From positions 1-55,194 of the forward strand of contig MPMI01000038.1 of NCBI GenBank assembly GCA_002238415.1: 55,194 bases of DNA, in the 5' to 3' direction. Numbering within the stretch: position 1 is the first letter of the stretch; each line of letters opens with the position of its first letter. The notes under the pieces are model-generated. The model searched no databases and was not told the origin of the DNA. It saw only the letters and a list, made by a program, of their open reading frames with translations. The stretch comes from Desulfurellaceae bacterium bin18 (GTDB lineage: Bacteria; Desulfobacterota; Binatia; Bin18). The translations under genes and the position numbers were made by a program. Positions 16,287 to 24,839 of this stretch are shown here, in pieces.

Positions 16287-17399
16287 ATGGACTTAGCCGA
16301 TTTCCCCTGGGTCCGTTTCGGACGACCACAACGAGCACGGCAAACACCCTCCCGCCTGGAGTCTTACACGTTCGCCGATGTCATTAACGGCCCAGACGGT
16401 CCGCTGGAGCGATTCTGGGAGGTCCATCCGCACCCTGAGTACGGTTTTCCGTCCGAGAGCACCCAGCGGCTGTTCCTGGTACTCCTCGACCTGTGGGCGG
16501 CTGAGGGCTTCCGTCCCGCCCACATCGTCTTTCACTCGCTCACCCACCTGTACCACCGGCTTGGCGGGCGCGGGAGTTGTCCTCAGGATCGCGCGCTGCG
16601 CATTCACCGGGACCTGCAAATCCTCGAACACCTGACGATTGACGGCAAAAACGCGTTCTGGAACCCGGCCGCCTACCGGTATGTGGATATCGATGATTTC
16701 AAACTCTTCAGCGCAGCCGTCTACGCAGCGCCCAGGTCCGTTCGCCGTGATATGTCGTCGCCTGGGCGGGGGAGGGCGGGTTATCTCGTTGTCTCGCCCA
16801 CATTGCAGACTGTGGCGCGGTCCAAAATCTTCTCTACCTCCGTGTCGCTCTCCACGGCGCTGGCCCTGACCGGCCAGGAAGCCAAACTCGCCTTTCACCT
16901 CGCGAAGCGGTTCCGGTTTTACGGAGTCTACAAACGCCGGGTGGACGACCTCTGCAAAGTCATTCCGATTGAGGCCGTCCGCGCGGATCATCGCCGCCAG
17001 CGCCTGCGCGCGGCGTGCCGGGCGCTCCAACAGGCCGGTTTTGACCTGCTCCGGTCGTGGCGGCTCACTAAAAAGCGCAACACCTGGCTGGTCGAGTTCA
17101 TCCGCTCCACCCCGCCCACCTCGGGCGTCCATCCGGCTGAGATGCGGGCGCTGGAAGCGGTGATACTGGAAGCGGGCGGGGATAAAAAATCGCTCGGCTA
17201 CTGGCGGATGTGTATCCACGCACTGGGCAGCAACCTGATTTATCGGGCGGTCAGTGAGGCCAAGCTGTTTTGTCGGGAGACTCCAGGGGCGAACTTTCCC
17301 CGCGTGCTGACGAGTCGCTGCGAGTCTATCGCTCGCGAGGTCGGGACGGTCATCAATCCGCGTCGGCGGCCGAAAATGACCCAAACGGACAAGTCCTAG
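16287..17399 (+). CDS. Replication initiator protein (RepA/RPA-like)
   Basis: A 370-residue protein beside the AT-rich origin. The region RLFLVLLDLWAAEGFRPAHI, VFHSLTHLYHRLGGRGSCPQ and RIHRDLQILEHLTIDGKNAF follows the pattern of the plasmid RPA/RepA family: a helical N-terminal winged-helix domain, then a domain with an aromatic-rich strand. A second winged-helix-like part follows (LAFHLAKRFRFYGVYKRRVD). It should bind the origin repeats and start replication. The ribosome site is weak. A plus-strand terminator lies 133 nt after the stop. The family is assigned by pattern only. Confidence 0.7.
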   Translation: MDLADFPWVRFGRPQRARQTPSRLESYTFADVINGPDGPLERFWEVHPHPEYGFPSESTQRLFLVLLDLWAAEGFRPAHIVFHSLTHLYHRLGGRGSCPQDRALRIHRDLQILEHLTIDGKNAFWNPAAYRYVDIDDFKLFSAAVYAAPRSVRRDMSSPGRGRAGYLVVSPTLQTVARSKIFSTSVSLSTALALTGQEAKLAFHLAKRFRFYGVYKRRVDDLCKVIPIEAVRADHRRQRLRAACRALQQAGFDLLRSWRLTKKRNTWLVEFIRSTPPTSGVHPAEMRALEAVILEAGGDKKSLGYWRMCIHALGSNLIYRAVSEAKLFCRETPGANFPRVLTSRCESIAREVGTVINPRRRPKMTQTDKS

Positions 17400-17531
17400 C
17401 TGCCAGCATACACTGGAAAACGGGGGAGGGACCCCCATTTTCCGTCTGTTCAATCAGCAGGAAGATTCGGCGGAATTACCGATTCCTTTTGTCGAATATG
17501 AGAAGGCTATTTTCAATGATCTGACTCCCAT

Positions 17532-17563
17532 ATCGGAGGCATACTGTTCGACCTCCGATTTTT
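17532..17563 (+). terminator. Rho-independent terminator after the rep gene
   Basis: ATCGGAGG, a 12-nt loop, CCTCCGAT, then TTTTT on the plus strand. It ends the transcript of the replication initiator. Confidence 0.8.
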
Positions 17564-17674
17564 CCTCTTGGTAGTGTCTCACTTTGAAATTCTCTGACTA
17601 GGAAAAACAACAGCGGCCACTCTTTTCGGTGTGACAGGATGAGTGACGAAAAGGGTGGACGGAAGGGGGCTTCG

Positions 17675-19093
17675 TCACCTCAGCCCGGCCCGATCAATGT
17701 ACACCCGATAAGAAAAGCTCTGTGTTCCTCCACTCTGCATGGCAACATTGTCGATCTCGACCCGATACAGCGTGTCCAACTCCCACCCGTCGACCTCCCA
17801 GCTCAGAAAATTGGGGACCCCGAATCCGCTCGTGTCGGTATAGAGATCATTGACCGTCAGACTGGTTCCGTCCGAGACGCGGGTCACGCTGACGGTGGCG
17901 TGAGCGAAGTAGGGGTGCTGATTCCCCCAGAAGCTGATTTTGTCCTCGACCACGCTGAAACTCCAGGGTGGATCATCGGACATGAGAGTGAAGGGATACG
18001 TTTCATACGGGAAGGCAATATAATCGACCTCAATCTGTGGGTTGATATGGGGTTCACGATCGAAGCCAAATGCCTTCTGCGCGACGTAACCATGTACTTG
18101 GCCGTAACTCATGTGGGTCGCGAAAGGGTTGAGTATCCAGCGACGGTGACCGGCCCTGGCTACGAGGCTGCGGTTACGAGCGTCGTTGGTCCATGCGATC
18201 ATGTCCCGGATCGAATCATTGTCTCGAAAATATCCGCCGCCTGTAAAGCCACTGAGATTGCTGGTCCGACTGGCTTCCGCCCCTGCTTCGGTGTAGCATC
18301 TAGCGCTGGGCTCAGGGTGATGGCCCGGATAGCCATTCGCCGCCTGAATCAGGGCAGCCTCCTGGACGCTCGTATCGTACAGGAGGCTATACCTGACATC
18401 GGCAAGGCCATGCAAAGCGCGAATCTGGTTTATGCCTTCCAGCGCCCGGTCCTTCGCCGCCTGGGTCAAGGTGCCCGCGGTGCAAGCGTCGAGGTCCGGG
18501 GGAGACGCATACAGGAAGTTCTCACTTGCGTAGGTGCCGGCAGCAATATCTTGTCTAACCTCCCGCCAGTATGCCCGGTCGTAGGAGGCCAGGGGGTCCT
18601 CAAGTAGCTCTGCCTCTACGACCTCGAAATGCTGCGTGCTCTGATTCCACTCCAGCACCGCGGTCTCACCGGGGCTCGGGAAATTCTCGACGGTGACCCG
18701 TGCCTGCGCGCCGCGCAAAAACTCTTCGCCCAGGGTGGTCACCCGAAAGGTACTCCGCCCGAACTCGACGCCATTATCGTAGGCGACGGCCATGTGGGTC
18801 CCATCGCCGAGGGTTCCCCAGTTCGTGTAGCTGAAAAATCCATTATTCCCATCATTGTCACAGACTCCGCTGGTATCTGCACGGGGTAGCCCATACGTCG
18901 CGGGAATCGGGCCGCCATTGTTGAGTCTGATGGTGATGGATCCCTCGGCCTCACACTTCCAGCCCGCAATCACCCCGATGCCCGACACAGTGACCTCGTT
19001 ACCGGGAATCTCAAGGACACCAGTGAGTTGGGCGTGTACGGTGGTGAACGAGAGCAGTAAGGTGACGAGCCCACACATCAAGTGTCGGTGCAT
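17675..19093 (-). CDS. Secreted CAP/SCP-domain protein with N-terminal beta domain
   Basis: A 472-residue exported protein: signal peptide (MHRHLMCGLVTLLLSFTTVH), then a beta-rich domain (about 25-130: VIAGWKCEAEGSITIRLNNG, TFRVTTLGEEFLRGA), then a CAP/SCP-type domain. INQIRALHGLADVRYSLLYD and ARAGHRRWILNPFATHMSYG carry the conserved helix and His-rich segment of bacterial CAP proteins. The C terminus is another beta module. CAP proteins act outside the cytoplasm; substrates are mostly unknown. It has a shorter paralogue at 48776-49918. Its start overlaps the end of the TumA-like gene by 16 nt. Confidence 0.8.
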   Translation of the reverse strand: MHRHLMCGLVTLLLSFTTVHAQLTGVLEIPGNEVTVSGIGVIAGWKCEAEGSITIRLNNGGPIPATYGLPRADTSGVCDNDGNNGFFSYTNWGTLGDGTHMAVAYDNGVEFGRSTFRVTTLGEEFLRGAQARVTVENFPSPGETAVLEWNQSTQHFEVVEAELLEDPLASYDRAYWREVRQDIAAGTYASENFLYASPPDLDACTAGTLTQAAKDRALEGINQIRALHGLADVRYSLLYDTSVQEAALIQAANGYPGHHPEPSARCYTEAGAEASRTSNLSGFTGGGYFRDNDSIRDMIAWTNDARNRSLVARAGHRRWILNPFATHMSYGQVHGYVAQKAFGFDREPHINPQIEVDYIAFPYETYPFTLMSDDPPWSFSVVEDKISFWGNQHPYFAHATVSVTRVSDGTSLTVNDLYTDTSGFGVPNFLSWEVDGWELDTLYRVEIDNVAMQSGGTQSFSYRVYIDRAGLR

Positions 19094-19500
19094 GGCACAT
19101 CCTCTCCGGTTGTGACAGACTGCGCAGAATGAGGCGGCAGCGGGCGCAGCGAGACATCAAGCTGCACCCGATCATAGAGCACCCGCGGGATCCGCTGGCC
19201 CCGCTCGCTCATTTCCAATGCGACTAAGCCATAGCGCGCCAGGGTCTTCAGCGTGCGCGACAGATTGGACTTCTCCCGTCCGGCCCGCCACGCCAGCTCC
19301 GTGAGCGAGTCGGGTTTTTCACGGGCGATCAGGGCCAACAGTGCCTGATTCCGCTCGGAAAGCACCTGGGCGAAGCTGTTGACCGAAGAAAACCAGACGG
19401 TCGGCTCCCCCCCCGCCGACGTATACTCGCCCCGTGCGATGGCCAGGGTGCGCGCCTGCATCCGTGCGGCGCTGACAATGCCGATTTGCAAGGTCTTCAT
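19078..19500 (-). CDS. TumA-like (HVO_A0114-type) helix-turn-helix regulator
   Basis: A 140-residue DNA-binding protein. The core VWFSSVNSFAQVLSERNQAL, SLTELAWRAGREKSNLSRTL and KTLARYGLVALEM matches the MarR-like winged-helix domain of TumA-type antitoxins, including the S-N-L-S-R-T-L recognition helix. The start overlaps the preceding small gene's stop (ATGA), as in many toxin-antitoxin pairs. It should repress its own operon. A 3' fragment of a second copy survives at 21246-21303. Confidence 0.75.
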   Translation of the reverse strand: MKTLQIGIVSAARMQARTLAIARGEYTSAGGEPTVWFSSVNSFAQVLSERNQALLALIAREKPDSLTELAWRAGREKSNLSRTLKTLARYGLVALEMSERGQRIPRVLYDRVQLDVSLRPLPPHSAQSVTTGEDVPCTDT

Positions 19501-19772
19501 GACACCACCCCGCTGGCCTTCAGGCCGCCGGCCAGCATGCGCCCGAAGCCGGCCAGGAACGCGGTAACGGCCTCGCGCAGTGTCCGCGGGCGTTGTGCTG
19601 TGCTGAGGTCTTCGACCGTGGTACTCCTTCCGTCGGGGAGGAGCCCAACAATGCATCCCTCGGTCGCCCCCCCATCCGCGGGGGGGGATAGTCCTGTCAC
19701 CTGGACGTGGACACCTGTGCGGGCCGCATCATGCCGCCACAATATCAAGATCAGCAATCCGAAAACTGGCAT
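19497..19772 (-). CDS. Small protein coupled to the TumA-like regulator
   Basis: Up to 91 residues. The first residues overlap the end of the upstream gene, so a later GTG start (VTGLSPPADGG) is possible. The C terminus reads RPRTLREAVTAFLAGFGRML and GGLKASGVVS. The ATGA overlap with the TumA-like gene puts it in the usual toxin position, but it lacks recognisable TumE (DUF6516) motifs. Either a divergent toxin or an unrelated coupled gene. Confidence 0.5.
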   Translation of the reverse strand: MPVFGLLILILWRHDAARTGVHVQVTGLSPPADGGATEGCIVGLLPDGRSTTVEDLSTAQRPRTLREAVTAFLAGFGRMLAGGLKASGVVS

Positions 19773-20265
19773 CCTTCCACTCCAGCCCGTCCAGCCACCG
19801 GCACCGGACCGACTCCCCGTCCGCTTCCACCCAGACGATGACCATCTGTTGCTCGTCCTGCCGCTGTTTCACGGCCGTGCCCGGCTTGACGTATTCGGGC
19901 TCCATAACGTGTCCTTTCTTGTGGGCGTTCTCTACCCGGCCATCCCGGCGCGATGTCTTCAGAAAGCCGAGGGGCCGTGTACACTGCGGGCAGACGTACT
20001 CCAGGTAGCCAGCCCGTTCACAGCGCTGGAGCACCGCCCGGACGCGGGCCTCGTCGCGGGGGGTGGGGGCAAAGCGCAGCACGGGCTCCCCCTGCCGGGT
20101 CGCCGCCTCGGCCGTGTCCAGGAATGCTCGGACTTGGGAGGACTTGGCCCCGATCCTGTGCTGCGCCCGGATTTCGCGGTGGCGCGGGGTGAGGCGGTAA
20201 TGGTCATAGACGTTACGAAACGGAATCACGGCTCCGCACGGGCAGGCGACGGTCTTCGTCTTCAT
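19729..20265 (-). CDS. Zinc-ribbon protein with C-terminal DUF2158/YodC-like domain
   Basis: A 178-residue protein. The N terminus has Cys pairs (ACPCGAVIPF and YVCPQCTRPL) around a charged helix, likely zinc-binding. The last 55 residues, from PEYVKPGTAVKQRQDEQQMV to VRCRWLDGLEWKDASF, match the small beta-barrel DUF2158/YodC family. It might bind nucleic acid. Alternatively a second start (MEPEYVKPG) could give a free 56-residue YodC-like protein. Confidence 0.65.
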   Translation of the reverse strand: MKTKTVACPCGAVIPFRNVYDHYRLTPRHREIRAQHRIGAKSSQVRAFLDTAEAATRQGEPVLRFAPTPRDEARVRAVLQRCERAGYLEYVCPQCTRPLGFLKTSRRDGRVENAHKKGHVMEPEYVKPGTAVKQRQDEQQMVIVWVEADGESVRCRWLDGLEWKDASFRIADLDIVAA

Positions 20266-20501
20266 GGCACACGCTTTTCTGTACCAGGGCCGCCCGCTCT
20301 CCGTAGGTCTGTAGGTGGAGGTTGCAGCCATAGGAGAAGCGGGCGGCCCATCCTGGCCGGCCAGGAGACGCAGGCGACCCATTCCCTGAGTCGGTCGCAT
20401 GAGGGGCTGGGGGCAGCCCTCACATAGAATCACAGTCGCTCCTCAACCGGCTTCGCGTCCTTCTTGTCCGCAGCGGACCGGTTGCCCATGCGGACCGCCC
20501 C

Positions 20502-21170
20502 TTAGGATTGTTCATGGAAGAGTTCAATAAGGGTCTTGTCCGCGACGTGGAACAGTCTTTTCAGCCATTGCTGGCGCTCCTGTTTCATGAGCTCAATCCG
20601 CTGCCATAAGGCGTCCTTGATCTTGACGGCCCCTGCCTCGCGCAGCTCGGCAGAGAGGGTCGTGTTGTGTCTGAATTCGTATTTCTCGATGGTGAAATCA
20701 GTAATCTCCTGGAGGTCACTCCCTACGATGTCAAGCACGGGGTTAATATCGACGACGCTTCTCAGGGTTGATATTTTTTCTTCGGTTCTTCGGTTGTGAT
20801 CATCGTCGTCACTGCTGGGACTCCCTACGATGGCGCTGAGTGCGGCGGCCCGAGATTCATACACGGCAATCAGATGATCAAAGCCAGTGATGGTAATCAC
20901 CCCACGGATATGGGTCGGAAGCGTACAAACCCCAAACCGCTTCCCCGGTTCGTTGAATTTCCTGGCGATCATCAGGCCGACCCGCAGGCCCGCGCTACTA
21001 ATAAAGGCGAGGTGCTTCAGGTCCAGGAGCAAAGCCGTGTCACCCGGCTCAATGCCGGCTTCCAAGAGCCGCTGAAATTCCTCGGCGTTGCCGCCGTCGA
21101 CCCGCCCCACGAGCGCGGCAACCAGCACCCCTTTTTCCCGTTCCCACTGAATGTCGATCCCTCCGCTCAT
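20502..21170 (-). CDS. STAS-domain protein with C-terminal extension
   Basis: A 222-residue protein. Residues 1-110 form a STAS domain of the anti-anti-sigma type: VLVAALVGRVDGGNAEEFQR and ALLLDLKHLAFISSAGLRVG, with the conserved SSAG serine that partner kinases phosphorylate. The remaining 110 residues are helical and unclassified (DINPVLDIVGSDLQEITDF, ELMKQERQQWLKRLFHVAD). No anti-sigma kinase or phosphatase gene is adjacent, so it may act on a chromosomal pathway. The ribosome site AGGAAAGGAAG precedes the ATG. Confidence 0.75.
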   Translation of the reverse strand: MSGGIDIQWEREKGVLVAALVGRVDGGNAEEFQRLLEAGIEPGDTALLLDLKHLAFISSAGLRVGLMIARKFNEPGKRFGVCTLPTHIRGVITITGFDHLIAVYESRAAALSAIVGSPSSDDDDHNRRTEEKISTLRSVVDINPVLDIVGSDLQEITDFTIEKYEFRHNTTLSAELREAGAVKIKDALWQRIELMKQERQQWLKRLFHVADKTLIELFHEQS

Positions 21171-21640
21171 GTGAATATGCTTCCTTTCCTATTTGGCAGA
21201 TATGCTGAACGTATAGATAATGAGGGCTGTTCCCAGGGGGCAACCTCACGCGGGCGGCTGCGGGCACAGCGACACATTCAGCTGCACCCGATCTTGCGCG
21301 GCCCCATTCCCCTTCGCCGCCGCCCGGAGCGGCAGGGCAACCGGGCCAGCAGGGCGGGGAGGAAACGGCGACGTCTCTCGGGCTGGAGGGTGAGAACGCC
21401 GCCGTTTCCAGGGGCGGGGCGAGGATTATGCGTCTCGTTGTCATAAAGCCCAAAAGGGGGGCGGTTGACTCCGCCGGTTTTGGCGTCCCTCCGGGGGATG
21501 CTGCGCCTCCCCGCACACTCTCCTCCTGTCCGTTCGTCACCTCTGCGGTTCGGACTCGCCCGCCGCGGCCCAGCAGAGGCCGCCGCGCAAGTTAAGGTAC
21601 TTGCTACCTATTTCTCCCGTGTTTGTCCCTAGTCATTTGA
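21171..21640. other. Intergenic region upstream of the STAS gene
   Basis: At 21246-21303 the minus strand encodes QDRVQLNVSLCPQPPA and a stop, near-identical to the end of the TumA-like protein at 19.1 kb, so this is a leftover of a second copy. The rest is GC-rich with no supported gene and runs up to the CTAG palindrome at 21627. Confidence 0.5.
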
Positions 21641-21645
21641 CTAGG
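21627..21645. repeat. CTAG palindrome, copy 2
   Basis: GTTTGTCCCTAGTCA, TT, TGACTAGG. Its right arm holds the stop codon of the extended LuxR-type reading frame. It is 2258 bp from copy 3. Confidence 0.75.
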
Positions 21646-23026
21646 AAACGCCGCAAGGCGACAAAAAAGTGCGCCCGCCCCCGTCCCCCGCAGGTGCACA
21701 GAGACAGCGTACCACGCGCCCCGCCAAGGCCCCCCCCCCCCCCCCCCCCGCGGTCCCACAGAGCCAGCTCCCCCCCCCCCCCCCTGACCCCCCCCCCGCC
21801 CCCCGCCTGCACGGCGTGCCGAAGAGCCGCCGCCGCTTCCCCCCCCGCCCCAGGAGCCGCCCCAAAGCGGGTGGAGGAGGGAGGGTCTGGGGTCGGGCGA
21901 ACGCGGCAGTCGACAACACGAGCCGTACCAAGTCTGCCTGTCGCGAGATGCCCTGCTTGGTGTATATCCCCCGCAAGAGCCAATAGATGGAGCCTTCCTG
22001 CCGCCCGGTCGTCGCGGCGATATCGCGCACGGTCCGCCCTTCCGCGAGCTGGACCGCCACGTGACTCTCGGCTGGCGTCAGCCCCAGGGTCGTCGCCACG
22101 AGGCCGGGATCAATCCGGGGGGGCCGGTCCGGCTCGACCAGCAACACCAGCACCGCGACCCGCTGGGCACCGAAGTCAAACTGTTTGACGTCCACGGGTT
22201 TGACGTGCACCACCAACCGCGACAACCCGGCCGCGCGGGGCAGCAGCATGGACCCACTGACGGCGGTCCCGGCGGACGGGAGGGCGGCGGCGATCAGCTG
22301 CCCTAGCCGGGCGTGGTCGACCGGGGCGAGAGCGCCCAGCACCCCGTCCTGGTCTGTCACCCCATCGCCTCGCCGCAGGAAATCAAGGGCGCGGTCATTG
22401 GCCGCCATGATCCGGCCGCGCCGGTCCAACTCGATGACGCCGATTTGGGTGGTGTCGAGCAGGGCAGTCGAGGCGCTGCCCTGCGCCTCGGCGCGGGCCA
22501 GCGCCTGCCGGACCTGGACAAAGTGCCGGAGATGGGGCAGCAACCCCTGGAGTAGCGCGAGCTGCGGCGCGCTCCACCCCTCCGGGGTGACGGGATCTCC
22601 AATACCCCAGGCGAAGTGGGAACCTTCCGGCCAGTCCAGGCGCACATTCAGGCCGGCCTGACCACGGTAACGACGTAGCGCCTCATTGTACACGGGTGAG
22701 GTCTTCAACTCCTCGGCCGTGTACATGGAAGCGATAGGAACAATCTGGCTGTCGGGCAGTTGGCGGAAGCGGGGCACGCGTTCGTCGATGGGGTGGTAGA
22801 CCTCAAGGTACTCGCGCTCCAGGTCGGCGCGACGTTGCCCCCGGTAGTAGAACCCCGCGCAGGTGACTTCAATGTCGTCTTTCGGGCCTGTGCCGACCAT
22901 CAGGGTATTGCCGACCATGCCGCAGGCCTCATCGATCAGGGCGGAAGTCGCGGCCCACTGGTCCTCGTCGAGCATGGCGACGTGTAAGGATGCCAGGATA
23001 CGATCGAATGCATCTTGGTCGCTCAT
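21641..23026 (-). CDS. LuxR-type regulator, paralogue 1, with poly-G tail
   Basis: A 461-residue frame. The N-terminal 290 residues (MSDQDAFDRILASLHVAML...) align closely with the paralogue at 25976 and resemble PAS/GAF-type sensor regions. GLTPAESHVAVQLAEGRTVR opens a LuxR helix-turn-helix, ending RQADLVRLVLS at about residue 374. The recognition helix reads EGSIYWLLRGIYTKQG, whereas the paralogue has the usual TVRYHLHQISQKQG, so DNA binding may be altered. The paralogue stops just after this point. Here the frame runs on for 87 residues through three long C/G tracts, giving a Gly/Arg-rich tail. The tail is likely an artefact of stop loss, or phase-variable. Confidence 0.65.
   Translation of the reverse strand: MSDQDAFDRILASLHVAMLDEDQWAATSALIDEACGMVGNTLMVGTGPKDDIEVTCAGFYYRGQRRADLEREYLEVYHPIDERVPRFRQLPDSQIVPIASMYTAEELKTSPVYNEALRRYRGQAGLNVRLDWPEGSHFAWGIGDPVTPEGWSAPQLALLQGLLPHLRHFVQVRQALARAEAQGSASTALLDTTQIGVIELDRRGRIMAANDRALDFLRRGDGVTDQDGVLGALAPVDHARLGQLIAAALPSAGTAVSGSMLLPRAAGLSRLVVHVKPVDVKQFDFGAQRVAVLVLLVEPDRPPRIDPGLVATTLGLTPAESHVAVQLAEGRTVRDIAATTGRQEGSIYWLLRGIYTKQGISRQADLVRLVLSTAAFARPQTLPPPPALGRLLGRGGKRRRLFGTPCRRGAGGGSGGGGGSWLCGTAGGGGGGALAGRVVRCLCAPAGDGGGRTFLSPCGVS
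21730..21804. repeat. Three long poly-C tracts in the LuxR paralogue tail
   Basis: Runs of 20 C (21730-21749), 15 C (21770-21784) and 10 C (21788-21797), followed by CCCCCC. They encode poly-Gly/Ala on the minus strand. Such tracts change length by strand slippage and are also error-prone in sequencing. Confidence 0.85.
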
Positions 23027-23127
23027 GTCTGCCTAAGGTGCGCTTCGCTGAGCCAAAACTGATCCCCCATGTCTCCTCCTCCTCTGCCTGACCTGTCTGC
23101 GCATCTCTTCTGCCATACACCCTCCCC

Positions 23128-23775
23128 TCAGTCCTTGAGCGCTTCATTCAGCAGGCAGTCAAACGACTCGCAGGCGAAGACGCGATCAAAATCCACGTCA
23201 TCCTCAAACGGATTGTTGAACCGCTCCCCGAAGGCTTGGACCAGGGGGATTGTCTGCTCAGTAGCCCGCTGTTTGGAAGCGGGGGTTAAGGTGATGCTGG
23301 CACCCGCTTCTACGAGCAGTCCCGCCATCGGCCAACTCTTGCCTGTGCGAATCGCATACTGAAAGGCGGTCTTTCCCCCGTGATCCAACAGGTCGAGGTC
23401 CAAGCCACGGGTGTCTTTCCAGCGCAGGATTTCCTTGACGATGGCCAACAGCTCTGATCGCGTTTTGCCGGGGTACCGGAAGGTATAGTCGCTGCTCCAA
23501 AAGTCGTCTGAGTCAGTACGGAGGTCCTGGGCGATCCGGTGCAATATGGTGCGCCCGTCCGCATCCTGTTGGTTGATATTGACGTGATTGCCCGCGAGAC
23601 ACCACCGAATCTGGCCGACCGTCGTGCGGTGGTGATACCACTCCTCATCCCAGTTCCACCGACAATCAGGCCGTTCGATGCTCGCCCAGGCGATACCCCC
23701 AATCAGGAGAACCAAGCCCACACCAAGCAATGCTTTCCAGTGATACCGCAACGTGAAGAGCGCCTTTTTTTCCAT
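23128..23775 (-). CDS. Membrane-anchored ankyrin-repeat-like protein
   Basis: A 215-residue protein with one N-terminal membrane helix (RYHWKALLGVGLVLLIGGIA) and a periplasmic or exposed domain with ankyrin-like turns: NQQDADGRTILHRIAQDL and DLLDHGGKTAFQYAIRTGK, then AGLLVEAGASITL. Such proteins are often protein-binding immunity or adaptor proteins. The strong AAGGAAA site sets the ATG. It lies between LuxR paralogue 1 and CTAG palindrome copy 3, so it may be part of the same module. Confidence 0.75.
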   Translation of the reverse strand: MEKKALFTLRYHWKALLGVGLVLLIGGIAWASIERPDCRWNWDEEWYHHRTTVGQIRWCLAGNHVNINQQDADGRTILHRIAQDLRTDSDDFWSSDYTFRYPGKTRSELLAIVKEILRWKDTRGLDLDLLDHGGKTAFQYAIRTGKSWPMAGLLVEAGASITLTPASKQRATEQTIPLVQAFGERFNNPFEDDVDFDRVFACESFDCLLNEALKD

Positions 23776-23884
23776 GTTTCCTTCTCCTCGGGAAAGACCA
23801 ATTTCTCCTTATGCAGATAGGCCAGCCCTGAAGACGACTTATCAATCTGTATTGGTGCCCCTAACACAGCTGCCAGCCGTTTGT

Positions 23885-23902
23885 CCCTAGTCAAATGACT
23901 AG
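23885..23902. repeat. CTAG palindrome, copy 3
   Basis: GTTTGTCCCTAGTCA, AA, TGACTAG. It lies 110 bp upstream of the ankyrin-like gene and 2263 bp from copy 4. Confidence 0.75.
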
Positions 23903-24839
23903 AAGCCCTCTCATAAACAGCAGGGGTGGGCTGGTCGGAGTGGACCTCGTAGCATAGAGCGCGGGCCTGAACGGATGAGCAATGGGCGGTCGTCGCCTCG
24001 CTGTTGCCTGAGCTCCCAAGACGGCCAGATGGCCGGGGCCGTCCGGGGCGGTCAAGTCGGGCAGTGTTGAAGGGGATGCGGGGGGTCCTGCGCCCCGGTG
24101 CCCCGTGGCACGCCCGCCCCGCGCGCTCTCCGCCCTCCCAGCCGTGCCATCGACGGTTTCAGCGCTGGGGGCAGGGGGGGGGCGTGAGAGCAGGTTTTCC
24201 ACGGTTTGGCGGCGGACCTCCGCGAGCGCGGGGGGCTGGATGTGAGGGAAGGTTATATCGATGGCCCGTGCATCGTCGCCCAAAAGGGGGGCGAGCAGTG
24301 GGCAAGACCAAGCGGGGCAAGGGGACGAAGCTCATGGCAGTGGCCGCCCGCGCTCCGACCTTGCTCCAGTCCTCGTCTCCCAAGGCGAAAGTGGGACGCA
24401 ACCACCACTGAAGGCTCTCGGGGATGCAGGGATGGCGCATCGAACACGGCGAAAGGAGGGAAGGGTATCCCAACCGCGCGGGGGCACCGGCTGGGCTCGT
24501 GCGGGGGGCTCGACCGCAGACGGGACGAGTCCACACCTGCCTTTTCGGCCGTGGCGGTGCCCTATGACACGGGTGACGTCTCTTCCCCTTCTGGCTCTTC
24601 GGTAAAAAAGGACCGCTTGCCCGCTACGCGAGGCCGCCGCAAACACAGGCCGATATATGGACGCCCCGGTGATCCAGATGTAGCTGGTTGAGGATTCCTT
24701 CGCGGAGCGGCAGCCGGTCTAACCGCAGGTGGCGGAAACGGGAGCGACGGCCATGTCCCGAATCATCGTCTTTTTTGGGGTGCTCTCTGTTGGCATGGTG
24801 AGGAGCGACTTCTTGAGACGAGACCGCTCATCGTCCAGG
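23903..24839. other. Gene-poor region with an IS5-type remnant
   Basis: Apart from the transposase remnant at 24190-24412, I see no supported gene. Long open frames here follow high GC and have no matching ribosome sites or motifs. Confidence 0.5.
24190..24412 (+). pseudogene. IS5-family transposase fragment, frameshifted
   Basis: ADLRERGGLDVREGYIDGPC and VAQKGG in one frame continue as AVGKTKRGKGTKLMAVA in the next. This is the conserved N-terminal catalytic block of IS5-group transposases (G-Y/F-I-D-G...KKGG...GKTKRGKGTK). A frameshift near 24290 and loss of both ends mark it as dead. Confidence 0.6.

Noticed and set aside
16293..17453. Minus-strand frame opposite the replication initiator
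   Set aside because: Shadow frame; the plus-strand protein has a recognisable pattern, origin context and a terminator.
21601..22188. Plus-strand proline-rich frame through the poly-C tracts
   Set aside because: Created by homopolymer C runs; no start site support and the opposite strand is the real gene.
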